23,951 nucleotides of DNA from an uncultured Moraxella sp. Lineage in GTDB: Bacteria > Pseudomonadota > Gammaproteobacteria > Pseudomonadales > Moraxellaceae. Every line of letters starts with the position of its first letter. The first letter of the stretch is position 1. The stretch spans positions 1-23,951 of the forward strand of contig CALTTC010000026.1 of NCBI GenBank assembly GCA_943908425.1, written 5' to 3'. The position numbers and the translations under genes are program-made. Of the stretch, positions 14,299 through 21,907 are shown piece after piece. The notes beneath the pieces were generated by a model. That model worked only from the letters and a program-made list of their open reading frames with translations. It was not told the origin of the DNA and did not search any database.

Positions 14299-17214
14299 AT
14301 GAGCTTTCAATTATTAAATACCGAGCATTTAAATAACCTTGCTATCAGCGTTAGCACTTATCGTCATGAGCCTACGGGGCTTTTGCATTACCATCTTGCC
14401 ACCGCTAATAGCGAAAACGCTTTTATGATTGGCTTTGCGACCCAACCTACCACCTCACGTGGCGAGGCGCATATTTTGGAGCATGTGGTGCTGTGCGGTA
14501 GCAAGCAATATCCTGTGCGCGACCCGTTTTTTTCGATGATTAAACGCTCCTTACAGACCTTTATGAACGCGATGACCGCCAGTGATTGGACAGCATATCC
14601 CTTTGCCACCCAAAATAAAAAAGACTACTTTAATTTATTGTCGGTGTATCTAGATGCGGTATTTTTTCCGAACATTCACCCACTAGATTTTGCCCAAGAA
14701 GGCATTCGCACCGAACTTGACGACAATGGGCAATTAAGCTTTCACGGTATTGTATTTAATGAGATGAAAGGAGCGATGAGTGGTGAGATAGAGCAGTTAT
14801 ATTATGCTTTAGCTAAGCACTTATTCCCAACAAGCACTTATCAGCACAACTCTGGCGGTAATCCTGAAGACATCATTAAGCTCACCCACGAAGACCTTGT
14901 GGCGTTTCATCGGCAATATTATCACCCAAGTAACGCCATCGCCATGAGCTTTGGCGATATTGCCGTCAGCGAGATTCATAAGCAGTTAAGTACGGTGCTT
15001 GCCCCCTTTGCCACTATGCCACCCAACAAGCGTTTTTTTGTGGCAAAAGAGACGCGCTTATCCGCCCCAAAATACGTGCACGATACTTATACCAGCGCCG
15101 ATGATGGCGCAAAGCAAACCCATCAAGTAATCGCGTGGTTGTTGCCTGCCATTACCGACCCCAAACTTCGTCTCGCAATGCGTCTTATGGAGGGGGTGTT
15201 GCTTGAGCATTCTGGCTTACCTTTACGTCAATATTTAGAAACTACCCCCCTAGGACAAGCACCTAGTCCGCTACTTGGCTTAGATGACAATCATTTTGAG
15301 ATGGTATTCTATGCCGGTGTGCGTGGGAGTGATAAAAGCCACAGCGAAGCATTTTTGGCAGAGGTGCTAGCCCTTTTACAAGACGTGGCAAGTCAGCCCA
15401 TTGATCCTGAAACCATTGCCACCGTTTTGCACCAAATGGAGCTAGAAGAGCGTCATATCGGCGGTGATGGTATGCCGTATGGTCTGACGCTCATGTTTGA
15501 GGGGCTTGCCACCGCCATTCACGGTGGCGAGCCGATTGATGTTTGGCAAGCAGATACGCATTGGCAATGGCTAAAAACACAGCTAACAGATGAGTTATGG
15601 CTACCAACGCTTATCCAAACGCATCTTGTTGATAATCCACACCGCATCCACTTAACCTTAAGTCCCGACAGCACAAAGGCTGCTCGTCAAGTAGCAAAAG
15701 AAGCTGAAACGCTACAAAAACTAACAGCTGACCTCACAGACGAAACTCGTGCAGCCATACGTGCCAACAGCGCCCAGTTAGCTGCCCGTCAAGCCACCAT
15801 TGATGACGTGGAGCTATTACCTAAGGTGACACTGGCTGACGTGCCACAAGCCATCAATTTTCGGGAAGCACGCCTAAGCGCCATCACCATCAATGGGCAA
15901 ACCGCCCCTTTATACCAGTACAGCACTGGCACCAATGGGCTATATTACTATCAATTACTCTTAACACTAGAGCCAGATATTCTAACCAACCCCCTTCTGC
16001 CACTTTATAGCTATTTGTTAAGCGAAGTGGGCACCGATAAATTGTCCGCGCGTGAATTTCAAGCACGCCAAGCACGCCACAGTGCCGGTGTGGGTGTCCG
16101 TCTAAGCCAGCGCACAAGCACAGACGACCCCACCACTCTAAACAGCTTTTTGGTCCTAGCAACCCGCGCACTTGCCAACAAAACAGAAGCTATGCACGTC
16201 TTACAAGAAGTGCTAAGCGACAGTGTCTTTAGCGAAACTGCGCGCCTAAAAGAGTTACTTACCCAAAAACAAATGAGCTGGCAAGCACGCCTATCTAATG
16301 CCGGACACGCCTACGCCATGCAAACTGCAACTGGGGCTTTTAATCCCTATGGGCGCTTGGACTATCATTATGGCGGTCTACCAGCGCTTGTCGCCCTAAA
16401 AACATTTTTGGCGGACAATGATTTTGCCAAGCTAAGTTACGCCTTACAAGCCCTGCACGCACAAATTGTTAAAGCCCCCAAAAGTGCCATCTTAGTCTGC
16501 GAGCAAGAACGCACAGATGCGCTACAGACCAGTCTACAAGACAGTTTAGCAAGCATTGCCACGCCTATTACTAGAGCCGCTACACTCCCCCCTGCATTTG
16601 CTGACTTGCAACACGCCTATCAAGCCAACACCCCACCTAGCGACACCGCATGGCTGATTGCCAGCAATGTCTATCACAACGCCCAAGCCTACAAAACCGT
16701 CCCTGCTGGACACCCCGATGCCCCAGCGTTAATGGTATTGGCAGTCGTTTTGCGTAATGGCTATCTGCACAGTGCCATTCGTGAACAAGGCGGAGCATAC
16801 GGCGGAGGCGCAAGCTATGACAGCAATACCGCAAGCTTGCGTTTTTATAGTTATCGCGACCCCCATTGTGCCGATACGTTCAAGCACTTTGAACAATCTA
16901 TTCATTGGCTTTTAGACAACGCGCATGACAATCGCACCTTGGAGGAGGCAATTTTGGGCATTATTGCCAGTATGGATAAGCCTGCCTCCCCTGCTGGCGA
17001 AGCCATCAAAGCCTGTATGAGCACCCTACACGGACGAGATAAAGCTTGGCAAGAAACGCTACGTCAAGCCATCTTGGCGGTAACGCTAGATGACCTAAAG
17101 CGTGTCGCGCGCACTTATTTGTACAACAAAAGCGCCACTCGTGCCTGTATCGCCCCGCTTAGTGCTAAAGACACGCTGACACAATTAGGCTTTGACATTC
17201 ACGAACTTACCTAA
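14299..17214 (+). CDS. M16C (presequence protease-like) zinc metallopeptidase
   Basis: A 971-residue member of peptidase family M16, subfamily C, close in length to mitochondrial/plastid PreP. The inverted zinc motif is HILEH at residues 58-62 (His58, His62 as ligands, Glu61 catalytic) in EAHILEHVVLCGSKQYPVRD. The third ligand is likely Glu155 in FNEMKGAMSG. The middle has the M16C-associated domain, and the C-terminal inactive half carries REQGGAYGGGASYD, the substrate-contacting R/Y region. These enzymes form a clamshell that degrades free unstructured peptides up to ~70 residues. No signal peptide is present, so it is probably cytoplasmic. It follows ftsK in the same direction, with a weak terminator in between. 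The ATG at 14299 has no strong ribosome site. Confidence 0.92.
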   Translation: MSFQLLNTEHLNNLAISVSTYRHEPTGLLHYHLATANSENAFMIGFATQPTTSRGEAHILEHVVLCGSKQYPVRDPFFSMIKRSLQTFMNAMTASDWTAYPFATQNKKDYFNLLSVYLDAVFFPNIHPLDFAQEGIRTELDDNGQLSFHGIVFNEMKGAMSGEIEQLYYALAKHLFPTSTYQHNSGGNPEDIIKLTHEDLVAFHRQYYHPSNAIAMSFGDIAVSEIHKQLSTVLAPFATMPPNKRFFVAKETRLSAPKYVHDTYTSADDGAKQTHQVIAWLLPAITDPKLRLAMRLMEGVLLEHSGLPLRQYLETTPLGQAPSPLLGLDDNHFEMVFYAGVRGSDKSHSEAFLAEVLALLQDVASQPIDPETIATVLHQMELEERHIGGDGMPYGLTLMFEGLATAIHGGEPIDVWQADTHWQWLKTQLTDELWLPTLIQTHLVDNPHRIHLTLSPDSTKAARQVAKEAETLQKLTADLTDETRAAIRANSAQLAARQATIDDVELLPKVTLADVPQAINFREARLSAITINGQTAPLYQYSTGTNGLYYYQLLLTLEPDILTNPLLPLYSYLLSEVGTDKLSAREFQARQARHSAGVGVRLSQRTSTDDPTTLNSFLVLATRALANKTEAMHVLQEVLSDSVFSETARLKELLTQKQMSWQARLSNAGHAYAMQTATGAFNPYGRLDYHYGGLPALVALKTFLADNDFAKLSYALQALHAQIVKAPKSAILVCEQERTDALQTSLQDSLASIATPITRAATLPPAFADLQHAYQANTPPSDTAWLIASNVYHNAQAYKTVPAGHPDAPALMVLAVVLRNGYLHSAIREQGGAYGGGASYDSNTASLRFYSYRDPHCADTFKHFEQSIHWLLDNAHDNRTLEEAILGIIASMDKPASPAGEAIKACMSTLHGRDKAWQETLRQAILAVTLDDLKRVARTYLYNKSATRACIAPLSAKDTLTQLGFDIHELT

Positions 17215-17237
17215 GTTTATTTTAAGCTAAGTTATTT

Positions 17238-17846
17238 TTAGGCTAAGCTTGCCAATAGCGTCTGCACGATAGCATTGGCGTTTTGTTCATCAAGCGATAA
17301 ACGCACCCCATTTTGCCACACTTGCGGTAATGGGATGTTATCGCTTTTTTGGCGATCGTTAGGATAGCGCCCAACGTCAATAATTTCATGACTTAGCATG
17401 GGGCAACTTAACGTCAAGGCATTTAATGCTTGCACAAGATGAGCACAGCGCACGCAATTTAACTCTACCAAGGTTTGCAACTGTACGGGTTTATCAATCG
17501 CCCCTAACGCCGACAGCGCCTGATTATCAAGCTTGATGGCATAGCCACCTGCCTGCAAGATTGCCAAGATAAGCGCACTAAACAGTTGCCCGCCCATCAC
17601 CCCAGTGAACACAATGCCTGTATCTTTGGCACTCGTACTAAGCGTAAAGCTTGTGGGGGCTAATTGGTCATCCGCCATCAGCTCATCAAAAACAATCTGC
17701 TCGCTTGTACTTGCTATCTCCTGCAAAAAATCAATCAGCCGTGCCTTATCAGGGTGCGCGCCCTCCCCCACAATCAACATCACGGGGGTCAGCATCTGCT
17801 GAGTATAGCCTGCAATGGCGCGACAAATAGTGTTATCTAAATACAT
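17238..17846 (-). CDS. Stand-alone AhpF N-terminal-domain-like protein (thioredoxin-fold disulfide carrier)
   Basis: A 202-residue protein (an in-frame GTG at 17858 is an alternative start). It matches AhpF residues ~1-200 along its length: the first thioredoxin-like fold without cysteines (VMLIVGEGAHPDKARLIDFL, IVFTGVMGGQLFSALILAIL), then the second fold with a redox Cys131-Val-Arg-Cys134 (CHNC at 129-132 in E. coli AhpF), HLVQALNALTL, a following DVGRYPNDR segment and a cis-Pro at IPLPQVWQNG. The FAD/NADH thioredoxin-reductase-like half of AhpF is absent: the protein stops where AhpF's linker begins. In AhpF this domain passes electrons to AhpC. An AhpC homologue and oxyR are close by, which supports a role in peroxide reduction; the electron donor would have to be a separate flavoprotein such as TrxB. 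The domain match is from pattern recognition, not alignment. Confidence 0.78.
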   Translation of the reverse strand: MYLDNTICRAIAGYTQQMLTPVMLIVGEGAHPDKARLIDFLQEIASTSEQIVFDELMADDQLAPTSFTLSTSAKDTGIVFTGVMGGQLFSALILAILQAGGYAIKLDNQALSALGAIDKPVQLQTLVELNCVRCAHLVQALNALTLSCPMLSHEIIDVGRYPNDRQKSDNIPLPQVWQNGVRLSLDEQNANAIVQTLLASLA

Positions 17847-18036
17847 GGTACAACTCACAAATAACCACTATTGTACGATAACTTTGTGCATTAATATAGC
17901 TTATCTTGCCAAAAACAGCGGTGAGTCATTTTAATTAAAAAAACTTTTACAATCAAAAAAGTTGTTTAATTTTATTCACTATAAAATGGGCAAATTTTTG
18001 CTACAATGCAAGAACCAATCATTCAAGGAGAACGTT

Positions 18037-18264
18037 ATGTTTCCAGAATACCGCGAACTAATCACCGAACTAAAAAGCGCGCATGACACGCATTTTATCA
18101 AGCTATTTGATGAGCACAATGCGCTGGATGACGAAATTACCAAGCTTGAACAAGATCCCGTACAAAGCAGTAGCTTAGCTAGCAACATTGAAACGATGAA
18201 AAAACGCAAATTACACCTAAAAGATGAAGTCTACCGCTATCTACAAAAAAAGGTAGGCAAATAA
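18037..18264 (+). CDS. YdcH/DUF465-family small helical protein
   Basis: A 75-residue protein. The ATG at 18037 has an AAGGAG six bases upstream, which rules out longer in-frame extensions beginning at 17962. The whole sequence is two charged amphipathic helices: FPEYRELITELKSAHDTHFIKLFDEHNALDDEITKLEQ and then MKKRKLHLKDEVYRYLQKK, the typical YdcH/DUF465 pattern with the basic KKxKLxLKDE block. The family is widespread in proteobacteria and of unknown function, probably forming a coiled-coil hairpin. It is a single gene ending in a terminator, sitting between two minus-strand redox genes. Confidence 0.88.
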   Translation: MFPEYRELITELKSAHDTHFIKLFDEHNALDDEITKLEQDPVQSSSLASNIETMKKRKLHLKDEVYRYLQKKVGK

Positions 18265-18267
18265 CAC

Positions 18268-18297
18268 AAAAACCGTCCAAGCTTTGGGCGGTTTTTT
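18268..18297. terminator. Terminator between ydcH-like and AhpC-like genes
   Basis: CCGTCC, a 7-base loop and GGGCGG (one G-T pair) are flanked by an A-run and a T-run, so it can serve both convergent genes. Confidence 0.8.
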
Positions 18298-18333
18298 ACC
18301 AACTGCATTACAGCCATCGCCCATTATTTAGGC

Positions 18334-18903
18334 TTATAGCTTATCCGCCAAATCCAAAATGGGCGGTGGGACAAGGTAGGCGACTTGACAGGCGCTATCG
18401 CAGAGTACAGGCTCAGCGTTATAAGCGTCTTTAGCGGCTTTGACTTTGCGTAGCATTTCTTGGGCGGATCGGCGGATACCGATATTATGAATCTCGGCAA
18501 GCTGAATAATACCCGTCGGATCCACAACAAAACTGGCACGCAACGCTTGATGGCTCTTGACATCCAGCACCCCAAAACCGCGGGCAATATCACCTGATTT
18601 ATCGCCAAGCATGGGATAGCGCACCCGATTAACAAGCACTGAAGAACTATGCCACGCCCTATGCACCAAATGGCTATCGGTAGAGACGGCATACACCTCC
18701 ACCCCCAATGCCTGCATTTTAGGATAATAATCTGCCATATCCGCCAATTCTTGCGGACATAACTGACTAAAATCTTGCGGATAAAACAAAAAAATTGCCC
18801 AGCGTCCTAGCACATCGGCGCGACTGATACGCCTAAACGCGCCATTGACATAAGCGTCGCTGACAAAGTCTATTATCGGTTGATTAATAATCACAGCTAT
18901 CAC
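18334..18903 (-). CDS. ahpC: AhpC-type 2-Cys peroxiredoxin
   Basis: A 189-residue peroxiredoxin of normal AhpC length. The peroxidatic cysteine is Cys49 in FYPQDFSQLCPQEL (Ser in place of the usual Thr in PxxxTxxC, which is allowed). Family blocks follow: VEVYAVSTDSHLVHRAWHSSS and SFVVDPTGIIQ with the catalytic-type Arg122. The resolving cysteine is likely Cys168 near the C-terminus (EPVLCDSAC), with an extra Cys172 replacing the usual CPAxW context. It reduces hydrogen peroxide and organic hydroperoxides in the cytoplasm. No ATG is available before the conserved region, so the start must be GTG (18903) or a second GTG at 18894. It is divergent from oxyR across 115 bases, which strongly suggests OxyR control. 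Confidence 0.88.
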   Translation of the reverse strand: MIAVIINQPIIDFVSDAYVNGAFRRISRADVLGRWAIFLFYPQDFSQLCPQELADMADYYPKMQALGVEVYAVSTDSHLVHRAWHSSSVLVNRVRYPMLGDKSGDIARGFGVLDVKSHQALRASFVVDPTGIIQLAEIHNIGIRRSAQEMLRKVKAAKDAYNAEPVLCDSACQVAYLVPPPILDLADKL

Positions 18904-18917
18904 TTAGCAAAAACGCC

Positions 18918-18923
18918 ATTATA
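18918..18923 (-). promoter_or_regulatory. -10 element of the AhpC-like gene
   Basis: A perfect TATAAT on the minus strand lies 14 bases before the GTG at 18903 and lacks a recognisable -35, as expected for an OxyR-activated promoter. It would leave a leader of only ~8-17 bases, favouring the GTG at 18894 or near-leaderless translation. Confidence 0.5.
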
Positions 18924-18959
18924 GCAAAATTTTTATCCAAAATGTTTTTTTGGCAAGTT

Positions 18960-18988
18960 TTGTAAAAGTATCAGAAATTTAGTATAAT
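18960..18988 (+). promoter_or_regulatory. Promoter of oxyR
   Basis: There is a TTGTAA (18960-18965), a 17-base spacer and a perfect TATAAT (18983-18988). Predicted start is near 18995, with an AAGG ribosome site before the ATG at 19019. Confidence 0.7.
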
Positions 18989-19018
18989 GCCGTAGTATTT
19001 TTATTCATAAGGCGTCCC

Positions 19019-19924
19019 ATGATTACGTTACGTCAGCTAGAATTCGCCTTGGCGGTTGCCAAACACCGTCATTTTAAACGTGCCGCCGAAGAATGCAACA
19101 TCTCGCAATCTGCCTTAAGTCTTGGCATTGCCGAGCTAGAAAAACAGCTAGACACCCAGATTTTTGAACGCAACAATAAACAAGTACTCATCACCCCCCT
19201 AGGCGAGGCATTACTTACGCGCGCCAAACGTGTCTTTGTTGAGATTAACGACTTGACAAGCCTTGCGCACAATCACCAAACGCCTTTGACCTATCCGATG
19301 AGCATTGGCATTGTGCCAACCATTGCCCCATTTTTATTGCCACAAGTATTGCCAAGACTAAATCAGCAATTTCCTGATTTTAGCCTAAGCATTACCGAAA
19401 AACAGACCGAGCGCTTAATTGAACAGGTGCGTTATGGACAGCTAGACACTGCCATTATTGCCTTGCCTTATAATGTAGAGGGTTTGCACGTTTTTGAATT
19501 TTGGCAAGAGGACTTTTATGCCATTTTTGATAACCAAGATGACAACGCCAAGCGACAATTTGTCACAAGCGATGAACTATTACAGATGAATTTACTGTTA
19601 TTGGGCGAGGGACATTGTCTCACCGACCATATTCTATCGGTATGTATGCTAGACAAAGCTCGCGTTAATTCCAATTTTTATGATGCTAGCCTTAATACCC
19701 TGATTCAAATGAGTCTTGCTGGTATGGGCACAACGCTTGTCCCCAAAATGGCGCTAGAGCAGATTTGTCATTGCCGTGACGTGGTAGTAAGCGTGCCTTT
19801 AGCAGAGCCTAGTCCACACCGCAGGCTTGCGTTTGTCAGCCGACTCAACTATGCGCGCGTCAATGACATTAAGATGTTAAGCGACATTTTTACCGCCGCA
19901 CTTAGTGAGCACAGCGGTGAGTAG
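19019..19924 (+). CDS. oxyR: Hydrogen peroxide sensor OxyR (LysR family)
   Basis: A 301-residue LysR-type regulator. The N-terminal winged helix-turn-helix is MITLRQLEFALAVAKHRHFK then RAAEECNISQSALSLGIAELE, followed by the linker helix. The regulatory domain spans ~90-300. It carries the two OxyR redox cysteines at Cys200 (GHC-L) and Cys209 (SVC), nine residues apart exactly as Cys199/Cys208 in E. coli OxyR, in the context LLLLGEGHCLTDHILSVCML. Peroxide makes the disulfide and switches the tetramer to an activator. It is divergent from the ahpC-like gene and close to the AhpF-domain protein gene, its likely targets. Confidence 0.94.
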   Translation: MITLRQLEFALAVAKHRHFKRAAEECNISQSALSLGIAELEKQLDTQIFERNNKQVLITPLGEALLTRAKRVFVEINDLTSLAHNHQTPLTYPMSIGIVPTIAPFLLPQVLPRLNQQFPDFSLSITEKQTERLIEQVRYGQLDTAIIALPYNVEGLHVFEFWQEDFYAIFDNQDDNAKRQFVTSDELLQMNLLLLGEGHCLTDHILSVCMLDKARVNSNFYDASLNTLIQMSLAGMGTTLVPKMALEQICHCRDVVVSVPLAEPSPHRRLAFVSRLNYARVNDIKMLSDIFTAALSEHSGE

Positions 19925-19955
19925 ATAATATCGGTATAACTGGCTTATTTGCTGG

Positions 19956-20240
19956 CTATTTATGCTCGGGCAAATTAATACTCATCTGCAAAATATCCAT
20001 ATCCTCTTCGGTACGCCGATTGATATCAATATCTTCTAATGCCACATTGCCGATATAGCGATTGACTACTTCGGCAATCTCTCGCTTCATCTTGTCAATA
20101 TTGTCTTGGGTAAGGCGGCTGCGTAACTGCTTATTATCGCTTGCAACGAGTACAGTCAAGCGCTCCTTGGCAATATCGGCACTTGTCTTGGTCGGCTGAC
20201 GCCCAAGCAAACGGTCCAACCAACTGCTATTTTTGCTCAT
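19956..20240 (-). CDS. minE: Cell division topological specificity factor MinE
   Basis: A 94-residue protein. The ATG at 20240 has a GGAGG six bases upstream, inside the end of minD; the ATG four codons further upstream is less likely. The N-terminal membrane-targeting helix is SSWLDRLLGRQ, the anti-MinCD contact helix is DIAKERLTVLVASD, and the topological specificity domain has DNIDKMKREIAEVVNRYI and a DIDINRR strand. MinE stimulates MinD ATPase and drives pole-to-pole oscillation. It is the last gene of minCDE. Confidence 0.95.
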   Translation of the reverse strand: MSKNSSWLDRLLGRQPTKTSADIAKERLTVLVASDNKQLRSRLTQDNIDKMKREIAEVVNRYIGNVALEDIDINRRTEEDMDILQMSINLPEHK

Positions 20241-20241
20241 A

Positions 20242-21051
20242 TTAGCCTCCAAACAGTGATTTAAACCAGCTTTTTTTCTTCACGTCAATATGGCGAAACG
20301 GACGTTCTTCCCCCAAAAACCGCGCCACAATATCTTCATAGCACTGCCCGGCAACACTGTCTTTATCCAAAATCACAGGCTCGCCACGGTTAGACGCCTC
20401 AAGCACCGCTGATGATTCTGGTACAAGCCCAATCAAAGGCACTTTTAGGATATCATTGGCAATGGTGTCTTTATCCATCATCTCGCCTTGGGCGGCACGT
20501 TCAGCATTGTAGCGCGTGATAATCAAATGCTCACGGACACTACCGCCATTTTCTACTTGCTTGGTGCGACTTTGCAAAATGCCAATAATGCGGTCAGAAT
20601 CACGCACCGAGGAGATTTCTGGATTGGTAACAATCAATGCCTCATCAGCGTGATACATTGCCAAAAATGCCCCACGCTCAATCCCTGCTGGGCTATCACA
20701 AATAATGTAATCAAACTGATTGGCAAGCTCTGCCATCACCTGCGCTACCCCTTCATCGGTTAGCGCATCTTTATCACGTGTCTGACTTGCTGGCAAAATA
20801 TATAAGTTGTCTAACGTTTTATCTTTGACCAATGCTTGTGCTAAGCGCGCACTCCCAGTAATCACATCAACAAAATCATAGACAATGCGGTTCTCACAGC
20901 CCATAATCAAATCTAGATTACGTAGCCCTACATCAAAGTCAATCACCACTGTTTTATAGCCACGCAACGCCAAACCTGCTGCAAACGAGGCACTCGTTGT
21001 TGTCTTGCCAACACCGCCCTTGCCGGAGGTTACTACCACAATTTTTGCCAA
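20242..21051 (-). CDS. minD: Septum-site ATPase MinD
   Basis: A 269-residue ParA/MinD ATPase, the usual family length. It has the deviant Walker A GKGGVGKTT near residue 10-18, the DFDVGLRNLDLIMG switch I block, and CDSPAGIERGA (Walker B). The C-terminal amphipathic membrane-targeting helix is KKKSWFKSLFGG. ATP-bound dimers sit on the inner membrane and recruit MinC. It lies 67 bases after minC, and its stop is one base from the minE start, so they are translationally linked. Confidence 0.97.
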   Translation of the reverse strand: MAKIVVVTSGKGGVGKTTTSASFAAGLALRGYKTVVIDFDVGLRNLDLIMGCENRIVYDFVDVITGSARLAQALVKDKTLDNLYILPASQTRDKDALTDEGVAQVMAELANQFDYIICDSPAGIERGAFLAMYHADEALIVTNPEISSVRDSDRIIGILQSRTKQVENGGSVREHLIITRYNAERAAQGEMMDKDTIANDILKVPLIGLVPESSAVLEASNRGEPVILDKDSVAGQCYEDIVARFLGEERPFRHIDVKKKSWFKSLFGG

Positions 21052-21118
21052 AGTCTTCTCCTAAACCCCAAAAACCATCAAGATACCATATTTAGCACAA
21101 AAAATAAATGTAAAACCG

Positions 21119-21826
21119 CTAAAGCACCACAAAATCAAGCTTGCTCACGTTGTCTTCGGCGGTAGCAACCGACACCATAACCGCCTTGCCAAGCACCTCG
21201 CTTGGGATATCATCTTTTGGGCAATATACCCCCGCCACCGACACCAAACTTGGCTCAAATACTTGGCAAAAAATCCGCGCCGTAGCATCGCCTGTCGCCC
21301 CTGCCACTAGCCGACCTTCTGCCCTGCCATAAATATGCAAGCTATAATCGCTTGCCACTTCTGCGCCATTATTTACCCCTTTGGTGAGAATCACATCGCC
21401 GCCCAAATGGTGAATGACTTGCCCAGAACGCACCAACTGATGACAGACCAAATCTTCAGCGTGCGTGGTTTGCTCCTCCATCTGCATAGGCTCGGCATTC
21501 GCTTGCGTTGTGGCTTGCACCGTTGGGGTCGCTTGAGGCTCCAAACGGGCGATACGCTTGCCATCATTAGGAAAAATTGCCAAACGTAAGCTGTTCGCTT
21601 GCTCATCTAGCACGCCTTGCACCACGCCAATCACCGCAATATTGTGTTGCCACAACCGCGCGATGAGTGCCGACAAATCCTGCATAACAAGACTGTCTAC
21701 AAGGACAGGGGTCAGCTTTGTCGGAGCTAATTGACCCAAAAAATTGGCAAGCTCTGCCTCATCGTCTGTTGCCAATTGTAAGCGACTAAAGGCAAGCATT
21801 TTGCCACTTATTGTTATTGCTATCAT
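21119..21826 (-). CDS. minC: Septum-site inhibitor MinC
   Basis: A 235-residue protein. The N-terminal FtsZ-inhibiting domain (~1-105) has LATDDEAELANFLGQLAP and the FPNDGKRIAR end. A Gln/Thr-rich linker (~95-125) leads to the C-terminal beta-helix dimer domain with VRSGQVIHHLGGDVILTKGV, GAEVASDYSLHIYGRAEGRL and GATGDATARIFCQ, which binds MinD. It blocks Z-ring formation near the poles. First gene of the operon. Confidence 0.95.
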   Translation of the reverse strand: MIAITISGKMLAFSRLQLATDDEAELANFLGQLAPTKLTPVLVDSLVMQDLSALIARLWQHNIAVIGVVQGVLDEQANSLRLAIFPNDGKRIARLEPQATPTVQATTQANAEPMQMEEQTTHAEDLVCHQLVRSGQVIHHLGGDVILTKGVNNGAEVASDYSLHIYGRAEGRLVAGATGDATARIFCQVFEPSLVSVAGVYCPKDDIPSEVLGKAVMVSVATAEDNVSKLDFVVL

Positions 21827-21859
21827 CTGTGCCGACCTGTTATTGTGTCATAAGTCAAT

Positions 21860-21889
21860 ATTGTAACAACCCAAGCAAAGAGATTGCAA
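21860..21889 (-). promoter_or_regulatory. Probable promoter of minCDE
   Basis: On the minus strand there is a -35 TTGCAA (21884-21889), an 18-base spacer and TACAAT (21860-21865), giving a leader of ~27 bases before the minC ATG. Confidence 0.55.
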
Positions 21890-21907
21890 GCGGTTTTGTT
21901 GCTGTAC

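Noticed and set aside
18324..18692. 122-codon minus-strand open frame
   Set aside because: It lies within the AhpC-like gene in another frame and lacks a ribosome site or family pattern.
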